From Myxococcales bacterium (GTDB taxonomy: Bacteria; Myxococcota_A; UBA9042; UBA3505), in NCBI GenBank assembly GCA_002728755.1, contig PBVT01000020.1, positions 1 through 62,535 on the forward strand: 62,535 bases of DNA. The letters run 5' to 3'. Shown here in pieces: positions 1-8,962 of the stretch. Numbering within the stretch: position 1 is the first letter of the stretch; each line of letters begins with the position of its first letter. The notes beneath the pieces were generated by a model. It did not search any database and had not been told where the DNA came from. It saw only the letters and a list, made by a program, of their open reading frames with translations. The position numbers were made by a program, and so were the translations under genes.

Positions 1-588
1 ACCACATTCGTCTTCCGTGCTAAGACCATCGACCACACCGGCACAATCAATCTCGCACGTGGTGTTGTCATTCGCTGGATCCTCGTCACATACGCCGCAG
101 GTATCTTCAACAGCAGCGCCGCCCCATTCACCAGCACAGTCCTGAACACAATCATTGCTCGGATCCGCATCACAGGTGCCGCATTCGTCGACCGCACCGT
201 CATTGCTGTCATCGTCATCACAAACACCGCAATCGTCTTCTCGATTTGGGCCGTTTGCAATCCCCGCACAGTCCGCGCAGGTCTCGTTGTCGTTGTCTAC
301 GTTATCATCACAGACGCCGCAGTCGTCTTCGAGGTTCGGTCCGTTGGCAACACCGGCACAATCCGCGCAGCTGCTGGCGTCTCCACCACATACACCACAA
401 TCGTCTACCGTCTCAGCACAGGCAACGCATGCATTGGAACAACCATCGTTATCGACATCGTTACCGTCATCGCAGGCTTCACTGCCAGCCACAACACCAT
501 CACCACAGACGGCCTCTTCACCGCCACCACCATTACCACAAGCCCACAGGCTTGCGACGAATAGACATAATACGAACCGAGCTTTCAT
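1..588 (-). CDS. Cysteine-rich repeat lipoprotein (3' end outside window)
   Basis: 196 codons are visible from ATG at 588, with no stop before the window edge. The N-terminus is a lipoprotein-like signal (MKARFVLCLFVASLWACGNG) with a putative lipidated Cys in LWAC, followed by a Gly/Glu linker. Residues about 28-54 form a Myxococcus-type cysteine-rich repeat (CGDGV..GSEACDDGN...DGC..AC). After it come repeats of about 28-32 residues of the type DCAG..NG...EDDCGVCDD...ND. Such disulfide-rich acidic repeats occur in large secreted proteins of marine and predatory bacteria and may bind Ca2+ through their Asp/Asn runs. Cell-surface anchoring is inferred; the ligand is unknown. AGGGGA lies just before the start. 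The open frame read on the other strand over this region is a shadow of the repeats. Confidence 0.85.
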   Translation of the reverse strand, partial: MKARFVLCLFVASLWACGNGGGGEEAVCGDGVVAGSEACDDGNDVDNDGCSNACVACAETVDDCGVCGGDASSCADCAGVANGPNLEDDCGVCDDNVDNDNETCADCAGIANGPNREDDCGVCDDDDSNDGAVDECGTCDADPSNDCVQDCAGEWGGAAVEDTCGVCDEDPANDNTTCEIDCAGVVDGLSTEDECG

Positions 589-628
589 TGGATTCCCCTG
601 AATAGTAAATTCAAATAAAGATGGCGGC

Positions 629-657
629 TTTTTAACCCACCTCTCCCCTTATTTCAA
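629..657 (-). promoter_or_regulatory. Sigma-70-like promoter for the cysteine-rich lipoprotein
   Basis: On the minus strand TTGAAA (657-652) is followed after 17 bases by TAAAAA (634-629). This matches the consensus at 5/6 and 4/6 positions. The predicted start of transcription near 622 leaves a leader of about 34 bases that includes the AGGGGA ribosome site. Found by eye. Confidence 0.45.
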
Positions 658-741
658 AGACTAATCGACTCTTTATACAAAATTGGGTCTCGTCAACGCC
701 AAATTATGGCTATAGAATGCCCCTTCAAGTTGGAGGTAGCT

Positions 742-2886
742 ATGCGGTTCGTAGTCGTTCTAATCTTCGTCCTTGGACTCGGTATGCACACCGCTTCGGC
801 CGATGTTCCCACTCGCCTTGAGTACCAGGGATATCTCACCGATCTTGCAGGCTCACCAATCGATTGCAACACAGCTTCCGACTGTACAGATGTGTTCATT
901 TTCACGTTCTCCCTGCACGATGCCATCACAGAGGGGGACCCCCTTTGGACCGAAGTGCATTACACTGTCGAAATTACCAACGGTGTGTTTCATGTTGAGC
1001 TTGGTGCTGAACAACCCATCGACGCAGCGCTTCTGAGCGCTCCCGTATGGCTACAAATTCGTGTCAATGACCAGGCACCCATGACTCCAAGGCAACGGGT
1101 CGTTTCCGCCCCCTATGCCCTGCGCGCGAGCATTTCCGAACAAGCTGTCGAGTCGGAGAATGCCGTAAGCCTGGGGGGCGTGCCCGCCGCAAACTATGTA
1201 CAGGTAGCCGATACGGAGGGTTTCATCACAGAAGACGGGCTTGTGTCTCTGTTGAGCTCCCTGGGCTATGAACCGGGTCCCGGGTTCAGCCTCAGTGATC
1301 TACCCGCCGATCTACAGGACGGCGATAACGACAGTCTGGCCGGGCTGACCTGTGCCACCGGAGAGATCCTTGGCTGGAATGGAAGCCAATGGGCCTGTAC
1401 CCAGGATAACGACACGAATCTAACAGAGAGTGCACTACTCATCATGCTCGCTGCCAATGGGTTCCAACCTGGCAATCTGTTTTCTGGAAACTGGGGCGAT
1501 CTAGCAGGTATCCCGGCCGGCTTCGCAGACGGCACCGACGCAGATAGCCTGGGGACACTCAGTTGCTCGGATGGTGCCATCGCACAGTGGGACGGGACGA
1601 ACTGGGTATGCTCCGATGCCGCCTGGGCTATCCCTACCGCGATGGAGGCGCCATGTACCGTAGAGACCGAGGGACATATCTACCTGGATTCGACCGCCAA
1701 CGGTGTCAGGGTATGCGATGGAACGACGTATCAGCTCATCAATTTCTGTACCGCGGAATGTCCCGACACATCCACCTTCGCCTGTGGCCTGGATGTGATC
1801 GACACCTGTGGCCGGGCGTGTGGAACCATTGGAACAGCCCTCAACATCACCCTCTGTGGTGAAGCCTCGAGCACCACCTGCGGGTCCGATGTTGTGGACG
1901 ATTGCGACAACAGCTGTGGAGACGTGGGTACTCTGTGTAGCCAAGGTGTATGCCAAAACGACAGTTGTTGCGGAGATGGCGTGCTATCAGGCTCGGAGAG
2001 CTGCGACGATGGCAACAATACCGCCGATGACGGTTGTTCGCCGACCTGTACATCCGAAGGGTATGAACACTTCACCCTGACTGGCACCCCAAACCCCGCG
2101 CAGGTTCTCAACACCATCGACCGGACCTTTTATTACGCCAATAATCTGGTCAATGGCATCTGGCACCGTGAAACCAATAGGATAATTGTGGGACATTATT
2201 CGAGTGATGGATATTGGTCTCATCCGGCCGATTCAGGCGGTCACCCGGCATCTCCCAATAACGGAACCGGAGCCTTTGACCGCATGGTCCATATGCCTGC
2301 TACGGGCCGTGTGATTCACACTGATCAAGACCAATATCCCTCCGATTACGATCGCATCTATATCGGTAATATTATCCAATCCACTGGCCTACTGGAAAAC
2401 TTCGCACCCGTTGTTTTTGACGATGACTTCTCTGGCAAATGTAATCTTATCTCGTCATCGGCGGAGCATTTCCTCTGTTATACGGAGAACACCGTGCGCT
2501 GGTACAAGACCGACATAGACAGCACGACGCTCGTCCATACCCAGACCATAACTCTTGCCCCTGCACCGGCTGCGGTCTGTGATTCCCATTGTTTCGGAGG
2601 CACCTTCGCCTGGGACGGGGTCAACTATTATTTTGCGGAGAGTGGTAATTCCATCGCCTCAACCAGCTATCAGGTCTTCAATGCCTCGGGCAATCTTATC
2701 GGCACCTATTTCTCAACTGCAGGATCCGCCGTCACCAGTGTATATTTCGACTGGTCGGTCGGACGGTATGCCGTTCATGATGGATTTGGAGATCGTAACG
2801 GTGGCAGCCTTTATGGCTGGGAATCAGGATCCACGGGAGATGATTCCCAGACCTATAGCCCCGTATCGTCGGCCCATAGTCTTTAG
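742..2886 (+). CDS. Large secreted protein with tail-fibre-like N-domain and Myxococcus cysteine-rich repeat
   Basis: 714 residues. The start is ATG 742, preceded by TGGAGG at about 7 bases; the frame stays open upstream to 706 but that extension has no ribosome site. A Sec signal peptide (FVVVLIFVLGLGMHTASA) precedes a domain of about 120 residues seen in many surface proteins (LEYQGYLTD, LWTEVHYTVEITNGVF, LGAEQPID, RQRVVSAPYALRA). Two DGDNDSL/DGTDADSL-type repeats with SQWACTQ / TNWVCSD follow, then a Cys-rich segment ending in CGDGVLSGSESCDDGNN. The last 270 residues are aromatic and Ser/Gly-rich and look like a beta-structure, perhaps a propeller. It is probably an exported adhesin-like or structural protein; no catalytic motif is seen. 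The gene is divergent from the lipoprotein at 1-588, which has the same repeat family. Confidence 0.8.
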   Translation: MRFVVVLIFVLGLGMHTASADVPTRLEYQGYLTDLAGSPIDCNTASDCTDVFIFTFSLHDAITEGDPLWTEVHYTVEITNGVFHVELGAEQPIDAALLSAPVWLQIRVNDQAPMTPRQRVVSAPYALRASISEQAVESENAVSLGGVPAANYVQVADTEGFITEDGLVSLLSSLGYEPGPGFSLSDLPADLQDGDNDSLAGLTCATGEILGWNGSQWACTQDNDTNLTESALLIMLAANGFQPGNLFSGNWGDLAGIPAGFADGTDADSLGTLSCSDGAIAQWDGTNWVCSDAAWAIPTAMEAPCTVETEGHIYLDSTANGVRVCDGTTYQLINFCTAECPDTSTFACGLDVIDTCGRACGTIGTALNITLCGEASSTTCGSDVVDDCDNSCGDVGTLCSQGVCQNDSCCGDGVLSGSESCDDGNNTADDGCSPTCTSEGYEHFTLTGTPNPAQVLNTIDRTFYYANNLVNGIWHRETNRIIVGHYSSDGYWSHPADSGGHPASPNNGTGAFDRMVHMPATGRVIHTDQDQYPSDYDRIYIGNIIQSTGLLENFAPVVFDDDFSGKCNLISSSAEHFLCYTENTVRWYKTDIDSTTLVHTQTITLAPAPAAVCDSHCFGGTFAWDGVNYYFAESGNSIASTSYQVFNASGNLIGTYFSTAGSAVTSVYFDWSVGRYAVHDGFGDRNGGSLYGWESGSTGDDSQTYSPVSSAHSL

Positions 2887-2890
2887 GCCA

Positions 2891-3043
2891 TCAAGCGTCA
2901 CAATAGACCGGCTCCCAGGTGTCTGCATCGTAGCAGCAGCCCGTGGGATAGCAGATGATGTTCGGGTTGGGCTGGGCTGAGACAGCGAACGAGACGAGAA
3001 GACAAAAAACGATCAGAACAATTCGTAGGTTGCGACAAGCCAT
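2891..3043 (-). CDS. Small secreted cysteine-rich peptide (50 aa)
   Basis: ATG at 3043 is preceded by GGAGG with 6-base spacing, and the frame ends with TGA at 2891-2893. Residues 1-23 form a textbook Sec signal (basic start, hydrophobic LIVFCLLVSFAVSA core, cleavage after SA). That leaves a mature peptide of about 27 residues with four Cys (C31, C36, C37, C48) and a CYPTGCCYDADTWEPV core. No family recognised. It lies downstream of priA on the same strand, so it could share that transcript or have its own. The strong ribosome site plus signal peptide make it a credible gene despite its size. Confidence 0.65.
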   Translation of the reverse strand: MACRNLRIVLIVFCLLVSFAVSAQPNPNIICYPTGCCYDADTWEPVYCDA

Positions 3044-3149
3044 ATACGCCTCCAGAACCGGAGTAGGAATGGCTCATTAGACGCGCCACAAGGCGGTTCG
3101 ATCTATGCTTGCGGCTTTTTTGCCTGGAATCACCAGGCGTAATGAAGAC

Positions 3150-5597
3150 CTATAGAAAGCTCATGGGATCTACATCGAGGATCGTACGAACACCGGAGGA
3201 GTCTTCCAATAAGCCCTCGTGAATCAAGGCTCGTAAGACCTGCCGTAACATAGCCCTATCTGCCGATTTCAGGACAAGGTGGACACGACTCGCTCCCCGC
3301 ACAACGGGGATACCGGCCGGTGCAGGCCCAAGGATCTCCACGCTCGGCGGCGACAACCGGATAATGGCCTGCTGCAGGCTATGGGCACGCCGATCTACAT
3401 TTCCAGGGTTTGCACCCCGTAGCTCAATCAGAGCCATACGACGAAACGGCGGATACCCGGCTCGTTCCCGAAAACGGATCTCCGATTCCATAAAGCCCAC
3501 GGTGTCGTGTCTCGACGCATATCGAATCGCTGGGTGGTCCGGCGTATAGGTTTGAATTAGAACCCGACCGGGTCGCTCCCCACGCCCCGCTCGGCCCGCC
3601 ACCTGCGTAAGCAATTGGAAGGTTCGCTCCGCCCCCCGAAAATCCGGAACGCGAAGCCCCTGGTCTGCCAGGAGCACCCCAACCAGCGTTACATTCGGAA
3701 AGTCATGGCCCTTGGCGACCATCTGCGTTCCCACCAGAATATCAATGCGACGCTCGGACATCTCAGCGATGATCTCCGACGAACCGAGACCCCGGGTCAC
3801 ATCTCGATCCAGACGCCCCACGGTCGCCAGAGGAAAAAGCTCCTCCAGGGTTTCCGTTACCCGCTGGGTTCCATGCCCCAGAAGCGTTAAGGACTCGAGC
3901 GTCCCACAGTCCGAACAACGGTCTGCGACCCGCGAAGTCGCCCCGCACATATGGCACATGGCTCGATGGAGTTTCTTATGCCAGGCCATCGATACGGAAC
4001 AATGATCACAGGTCAGCGTCTCTCCACAGCTTTCACATACGATCCAGGGCGCAAACCCCCGACGGTTGAGAAGCAGTATGGTCTGCTCACCACGCTGTAG
4101 TGTCTCGCGAATGGCATCCACGAGACGCGGGCTCAAGACACACTCGTCCGGTTTGCTCTCATCCGCCTCGTCGGTCTCCTCATCCACCTCGGCCGTACGC
4201 TGCAGTCGCAGGTCGATCAATTCGGTCTTCGGTAGGACACCAACGGTTGCACGCTCCGCCATGCGAAGACGGCGCATTGCACCACGTTGCGCCCGGGCGA
4301 ATGTCTCCGAGCTCGGAGTGGCCGTACCGAGTACCGCCAGAGCACCGGAGATATGAGCGCGTAATAGCGCAAGATCTCGCGCATTATAACGAAAGCCCCG
4401 TTCCTGCTTATAGGCGTGATCGTGTTCTTCATCGACGATCACAAGCCCCAGGTTTTCCAAGGGCGCGAATATCGCCGACCGTACCCCGACCACGAAGCGA
4501 GCCAGCCCCGTACGGATACGCCACCATTCATGCATACGGCCCGCATCTGTTAAGCCACTATGCAATACCGCAGTGCTCGATCCAAAGCGGGCACGTACCC
4601 GACCGAGAAGGGCCGGTGTAAGCCCAATTTCGGGAACCAGAAACAAGACCGTTTTGCCCTGCGCCAGGACCCGTTCCGCTAGCTGCAGATAGACCTCGGT
4701 TTTCCCTGAACCTGTCACCCCATGGAGTAGAACCGGCGTGGTATCCGTACAATCCCCGAGCGTGTCGAGAACCATCTTCTGCTCCGGGGTGTGCTCAAAA
4801 TCATCGGCCCATTCCCGCTCCAGAGCACCACCCTGTTCCGGACCGAGCGGAGCCTCCTCTCGCACGAGAGCGCCTTTCTCCACCAAACGAAGAAGGGACG
4901 GGCCTGGGTTCTTGAAACGACTCGTCAGTTCTCCATGGGTGACCTGTCCACGGGCGCGAACAAAAGCGATGATCTGCGTCTGAACATGGGCGCGCGCCGG
5001 AATGTCTACATCGGCTCCAAGAGTATATCTCCGATGTGTCTTCGGTCGTACCTTCGGAGGAAGAAGATCGGCCACTTCTAAGACACCTTCGCGCACCAGC
5101 TCACTCAATTCCTGACGACTACGGCCCAGAGCACCGGCCATTTCCTGCCACGTTCCCAGGGTTCGCCCCAGGCGCTCGGTCAACTGCTCCGATAATGGGC
5201 TATCGGTCTGTCGTAGTTTGAGTTTCGAGATGGCGCGTCGGGCCAGTGGAGCTGGCAACGCTGTTTTCAGAACCGAACCAAGTGGGTGTAGATAATACGC
5301 CGCGCTCTGCTCGATAAAACGAAACCAGAGTGGATCTGCCACAGGCCAGGGATCGAGCACATCCTGGACCGCTTTCAATTTTACATCCTGGGGAGGTGAT
5401 ACCTCCGTCTCAAGCAGGATACCGACCACTCGCTGTGGACCATAGGGGACCAGCACGCGCGAACCGGTCTCCATCGGCTCTGATGCCACAGTGCTCCCAC
5501 CAGGCGAAGCGTAGGTGTAGGTCCCAAAATCGCCCGCTAACACGGCCACTTTGCACGCGTTCGTTGCCCCACTATCGACTTGGCTGGCTTGCCCCAT
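3150..5597 (-). CDS. priA: Primosomal protein N' (replication restart helicase PriA)
   Basis: About 815 residues (E. coli PriA is 732). PriA recognises stalled forks and unwinds the lagging arm to reload DnaB. Visible in order: the N-terminal DNA-binding domain (GSRVLVPYGPQRVVGILL), Walker A GVTGSGKTEVYL, the DEEHD box of SF2 helicases, then a zinc module with paired CxxC motifs (CESCGETLTC, CDHC, CHMC, CSDC; eight Cys in all) and helicase motifs GTQMVAKGHDFPNVTLVGV and QVAGRAGRG. The start is uncertain: ATG 5597 was chosen, but an in-frame TTG at 5633 would add 12 residues, and neither has a good ribosome site. It follows hemW closely in the same operon. Confidence 0.93.
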   Translation of the reverse strand: MGQASQVDSGATNACKVAVLAGDFGTYTYASPGGSTVASEPMETGSRVLVPYGPQRVVGILLETEVSPPQDVKLKAVQDVLDPWPVADPLWFRFIEQSAAYYLHPLGSVLKTALPAPLARRAISKLKLRQTDSPLSEQLTERLGRTLGTWQEMAGALGRSRQELSELVREGVLEVADLLPPKVRPKTHRRYTLGADVDIPARAHVQTQIIAFVRARGQVTHGELTSRFKNPGPSLLRLVEKGALVREEAPLGPEQGGALEREWADDFEHTPEQKMVLDTLGDCTDTTPVLLHGVTGSGKTEVYLQLAERVLAQGKTVLFLVPEIGLTPALLGRVRARFGSSTAVLHSGLTDAGRMHEWWRIRTGLARFVVGVRSAIFAPLENLGLVIVDEEHDHAYKQERGFRYNARDLALLRAHISGALAVLGTATPSSETFARAQRGAMRRLRMAERATVGVLPKTELIDLRLQRTAEVDEETDEADESKPDECVLSPRLVDAIRETLQRGEQTILLLNRRGFAPWIVCESCGETLTCDHCSVSMAWHKKLHRAMCHMCGATSRVADRCSDCGTLESLTLLGHGTQRVTETLEELFPLATVGRLDRDVTRGLGSSEIIAEMSERRIDILVGTQMVAKGHDFPNVTLVGVLLADQGLRVPDFRGAERTFQLLTQVAGRAGRGERPGRVLIQTYTPDHPAIRYASRHDTVGFMESEIRFRERAGYPPFRRMALIELRGANPGNVDRRAHSLQQAIIRLSPPSVEILGPAPAGIPVVRGASRVHLVLKSADRAMLRQVLRALIHEGLLEDSSGVRTILDVDPMSFL

Positions 5598-5663
5598 GGA
5601 GCCATGAACACGATATTCTCCTGCTCCTGTCAATGGCAGAAAAATGTTCCACAGCCGTGGGGC

Positions 5664-6863
5664 TCATCCACCATCGATGGCAGCATAGAGTTTCAATACA
5701 ACATCGTTGTAGAGCAGCCAGCCTCGACGTGTGAGACGATAATTATCCCCCTCTTTATGGAGCATCTCGCCTTCCACCAACGCATCACAGCAGGAGGACA
5801 GAGCCTGGTGCGTATCCGAATTCGTCCACGGCTGAAAATCCGACATCTGAAAACCCGATAGCCAACGAGGGCGCACAAGGAGAGCATCTTTCAGCCAATC
5901 CCCCGCTTCCATCGTCGTCTCCATATCGGGCCGCGTCGGTGCTTCAAGATAGGCGGCCACCTTACGACCATTCACACGCCGTACGAGATTCGCCCCTCGT
6001 GGTTCGAGACCATGTGCCCCCACCCCCAGTCCTAGATAGGGCCGCATATGCCAATAGAGGCTATTATGAACGGCGTAATGGCCTGGCAAGCCTGCATTAC
6101 TGATTTCATACATCTCCAGGGGGCTATCCTCGATCCGGTCGTATATCGCCTCGGCCTGATCCGCGACCGTATCGTCGGGAGGCAGGTTCACAACACCCCG
6201 ATGCACTTGATGGTACATCGGAGTATTGGGTTCCAGCATCAGCGCGTAAATCGACAAATGGGGAACATTAAGCTGTAGCAGGGTCTCCAGATCGCCCGAT
6301 ACGGACTCCACCGTCGAGCCCGACAAACCGTAGATCAAGTCTGCAGACACACTCTTGAGACCGGGATGCTCAACCGCCATCGCCACGCTCTGAAGCGCAT
6401 CTTCTGTCGTATGACGACGCGACAGGTCTCGTAGTCGACCATCATGCAAGGTCTGTACGCCGATGGATAACCGGTTGATGCCCGTATCCACCAGTGTATC
6501 GAGGAGAGCTGGGCTCAGGTCTCCGGGATTCGCTTCCAGAGTGACTTCTTCAAGGGCATCGCAAGGAACGGTTTCTCGGACCGCTTCAAAAAAACGACGT
6601 AGCTCATCGGGAGACCAGAGGCTTGGCGTCCCTCCACCGAAATACAAGCTGACCAGACGACGTCCTGCGAAGTGTTCTACCCGAGAAGCAAGCTCATCAA
6701 TCAATGCCGTCGTATAGGCTCGATCCGGTATCTCGGGAGGGGTGGTTACAACAAAATCGCAATAGGTACAGCGCGATACACAGAACGGAAAATGGACATA
6801 GATTCCAAACCCATCGTCACGGCTATAGCCAGCGGTCATCTCTTCATGTGTTCCCGTATTCAT
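5664..6863 (-). CDS. hemW: Radical SAM heme chaperone HemW
   Basis: The ATG at 6863 overlaps the stop of the upstream gene as ATGA, which favours this start over ATG 6884; the protein is then 399 residues. The cluster motif CVSRCTYCDF fits the HemW signature CxxxCxxCxF rather than the CxxxCxxCxC of oxygen-independent coproporphyrinogen oxidase HemN. That supports a role in inserting heme into respiratory enzymes instead of oxidising coproporphyrinogen. YFGGGTPSLW and LEANPGDL are family motifs, and a HemN C-terminal domain follows. It sits between a PflX-like radical SAM gene and priA; the neighbour spacing suggests one transcript. Confidence 0.92.
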   Translation of the reverse strand: MNTGTHEEMTAGYSRDDGFGIYVHFPFCVSRCTYCDFVVTTPPEIPDRAYTTALIDELASRVEHFAGRRLVSLYFGGGTPSLWSPDELRRFFEAVRETVPCDALEEVTLEANPGDLSPALLDTLVDTGINRLSIGVQTLHDGRLRDLSRRHTTEDALQSVAMAVEHPGLKSVSADLIYGLSGSTVESVSGDLETLLQLNVPHLSIYALMLEPNTPMYHQVHRGVVNLPPDDTVADQAEAIYDRIEDSPLEMYEISNAGLPGHYAVHNSLYWHMRPYLGLGVGAHGLEPRGANLVRRVNGRKVAAYLEAPTRPDMETTMEAGDWLKDALLVRPRWLSGFQMSDFQPWTNSDTHQALSSCCDALVEGEMLHKEGDNYRLTRRGWLLYNDVVLKLYAAIDGG

Positions 6864-7738
6864 GAGCGACTCGCAGGCTCCCACGGTTGACCGTCTACAG
6901 TAATCGCCAGATGGTCACCAAACTCCTGAAGCAACGTTGTAAGAACCGGCTCGGTGTCTTTACGGGAGGCTGGTCTCCCCATCGGGCCGCTCTGCCCAAC
7001 AAGAGCGAACGGCCGATACGCCGTCATCAGATTAACTCGCACCGCTGGCCATATTTGACCCAATTGCTGAAGAACCGGTCGTGTACAGCAATCCGTATGC
7101 CCAGGTAATACAAGGTGACGCACGATCACACGAGCCTTTCTAGCTCGCAGATCTTCAAGGCATCGGCTCAAATGCTCAAAGGTGTCGGGCGTTCCGGACA
7201 ACTCCTGATCACAGCGACCCGGACCATATTTAAAATCAGGGACAAAGACGTCGACTATCCCGTCCAGCAACTGCAAGCTTTCTCGGCTAAGCCAGAGATT
7301 ACTGTTCCAGACCACCGGGACAGATATCTGCGCTTCGAGCAACGACTGCAATACGAATAACGGCTGCACATCGGGAGTCCCACCCACAAAGGTTACACTT
7401 TCCGCCCCCTGACGGATGCGAAGCTCCATGCGCTGCGCCAACCAAGCCGGGTCCGTGCTTTCCACCGAGCCTGGGGCCTCTACCCAGGGAAGATCCGAAC
7501 AATAGCTACACCGAAAATTACAGCCTGCCAGATAGATCGCGTGGGTTGGGGTGTTTTCGGGCTCCTCTCCAAAATGGACGAACTCCTTGTAGACTCGCCC
7601 CTCGAGTCCAAGTCTACATCTCCCCTGCTCTCCCGCGGTTCGATCTACACGGCAGTTCTCCGGACAGATTGCACAGTTGCTGTACAAACCTTCGTACACC
7701 TGGATACGGCGTTGGAGTTCCTGAGCGTCAACCATCAT
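6860..7738 (-). CDS. PflX-like radical SAM protein (COG1313 type)
   Basis: About 292 residues. The N-terminal cysteine set (CAICPENCRVDR...GRCR) followed by the radical SAM motif CNFRCSYC is the arrangement of PflX-type uncharacterised iron-sulfur proteins related to pyruvate formate-lyase activating enzyme. The target protein is not known for this family. Start choice: GTG 7747, ATG 7738 and ATG 7735 are all in frame. GGTGG sits five bases before 7738, so that is preferred. The 3' end overlaps hemW by four bases, implying translational coupling. No glycyl-radical enzyme gene is visible in the window. Confidence 0.82.
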   Translation of the reverse strand: MMVDAQELQRRIQVYEGLYSNCAICPENCRVDRTAGEQGRCRLGLEGRVYKEFVHFGEEPENTPTHAIYLAGCNFRCSYCSDLPWVEAPGSVESTDPAWLAQRMELRIRQGAESVTFVGGTPDVQPLFVLQSLLEAQISVPVVWNSNLWLSRESLQLLDGIVDVFVPDFKYGPGRCDQELSGTPDTFEHLSRCLEDLRARKARVIVRHLVLPGHTDCCTRPVLQQLGQIWPAVRVNLMTAYRPFALVGQSGPMGRPASRKDTEPVLTTLLQEFGDHLAITVDGQPWEPASRS

Positions 7739-7804
7739 GGGATCCACCGGCTATTCCGGATGAATGCAACTGAGCACAAAGCACAGGACTCCGGCAACTC
7801 TCGA

Positions 7805-8743
7805 TTATTTTCGAAGCGGGATCACACGTGTTTCTGGGCCTTTCACGACATTGAATTCAGAGAAACCATGTGCTCGAACATAGTCGCCTCGTATCCCATC
7901 ACAGATCGGCTTACTGGAGCACTCGTCACACCAGGTCAGAAACCCTCCTCCATGGAGGGGAAGTTGATCATAGCGTCGAACTTTCCCATCGGGCTCCACA
8001 ATACGCATGCGCATCGACGCTCCACGCGTCAACACCCAATAATGCTCTGGCTTGACCACACAGGGAGGCAGATGAGGAGCCTGAATGAAGTGGGCGTCCT
8101 CTGATATGTTCGCCTTGATAATTTTGTCGATCGTCTCACCTATAATCGACATACGGGGTATGTTTTTACCAACACTTTCAGCCTTTTCGGAGCTCATCTC
8201 CGCCACAGATAAGACCGATAATGTGAAACGCTGAATCCCCAGGCCATGAAAATGGCGCATGATCTCTTCTAGATGCTCCACATTCTGCCGGTACACAATG
8301 ATCTCGCCTTCGACATTAAGTCCCAGCGCCGAAAGGTTTTGTGTTGCCTGTTCGAGTTTCTCGAAACTGCCTGGAACACCATTCATCTTATCATTCAACG
8401 TCGCATTCGGTGCCCGAAGCGCAAGAGTAACATCGGTCACACCCGCGGCTTGAAACCGGCGTGCGACGCCCTCATCGGCTAACCACATGCCATTGGTCTG
8501 CACTCGCACACGCTCAAACCCCAATCCACGGGCACCATCCAGGATATGGAAGAAATCCTTTCGAACCATGGGTTCACCACCGGAAAGCCAGAACCCGTAG
8601 GCCCCATCCGTAAAACCATCCTGCATAGCTCGCAGAATCGTATCCGTGGTTAGACTCGGTCCATCCTCGGATTGGGCAAAACAACCAAAGCAGCGCTGAT
8701 TACAATGGTGGTCACCAATTATTTGAAGCCAGTCAATAGACAC
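7805..8743 (-). CDS. Radical SAM protein with Twitch/SPASM-like C-terminus
   Basis: 312 residues with a GTG start at 8743. The motif CNQRCFGC (C14, C18, C21) is a canonical CxxxCxxC radical SAM cluster and FWLSGGEPMVRKDF is the GGE motif. The C-terminal part holds PPC and WCDEC...PIC, which could bind a second iron-sulfur cluster as in Twitch/SPASM proteins that modify peptides or cofactors. The substrate cannot be told. It is the first gene of a minus-strand run (this gene, PflX-like, hemW, priA) and has a plausible promoter at 8816-8788. An alternative is a MoaA-like or sterol-type radical SAM enzyme, but neither signature is complete. Confidence 0.78.
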   Translation of the reverse strand: MSIDWLQIIGDHHCNQRCFGCFAQSEDGPSLTTDTILRAMQDGFTDGAYGFWLSGGEPMVRKDFFHILDGARGLGFERVRVQTNGMWLADEGVARRFQAAGVTDVTLALRAPNATLNDKMNGVPGSFEKLEQATQNLSALGLNVEGEIIVYRQNVEHLEEIMRHFHGLGIQRFTLSVLSVAEMSSEKAESVGKNIPRMSIIGETIDKIIKANISEDAHFIQAPHLPPCVVKPEHYWVLTRGASMRMRIVEPDGKVRRYDQLPLHGGGFLTWCDECSSKPICDGIRGDYVRAHGFSEFNVVKGPETRVIPLRK

Positions 8744-8787
8744 GAAACAAGCCCCCCTGCTTCAGTCTCCCAATTGTCACTTCGTTC

Positions 8788-8816
8788 ATTTTACTCGTAT
8801 CAAAACAAACCCTCAA
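8788..8816 (-). promoter_or_regulatory. Sigma-70-like promoter for the radical SAM operon
   Basis: On the minus strand TTGAGG (8816-8811), a 17-base spacer, then TAAAAT (8793-8788), matching consensus at 4/6 and 5/6. Transcription would begin near 8781, giving a leader of about 38 bases before the GTG at 8743. Judged by eye only. Confidence 0.5.
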
Positions 8817-8928
8817 GAATTGAATAAAGACATTGTTTATTACTTGTGGAGAGGACTTCTTGCCGTGCGTAGAACCCTTCCAGCACAACGGTTTACCTCG
8901 GCAACAACAGGGGAAGAAGCCAACAACA

Positions 8929-8956
8929 TTGCAAGGTCATATTCGTCCGTTATTAT
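8929..8956 (+). promoter_or_regulatory. Promoter giving a probable leaderless mRNA
   Basis: TTGCAA (8929-8934), a 16-base spacer and TATTAT (8951-8956) resemble a sigma-70 promoter. The ATG of the next gene is at 8963, only six bases after the -10 box, so transcription should start at or next to the A of ATG. No Shine-Dalgarno sequence lies just before that ATG, which is consistent with a leaderless message. Confidence 0.5.
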
Positions 8957-8962
8957 GCCAAT

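Noticed and set aside
155-601. Plus-strand open frame over the cysteine-rich lipoprotein
   Set aside because: It is the reverse reading of the repeat region; the minus frame has a lipoprotein signal and the repeat motifs.
3122-3138. Hairpin GCCTGG-AATCA-CCAGGC downstream of priA as a terminator
   Set aside because: In the priA direction it is followed by an A-run, not a T-run, so it is not a standard intrinsic terminator.
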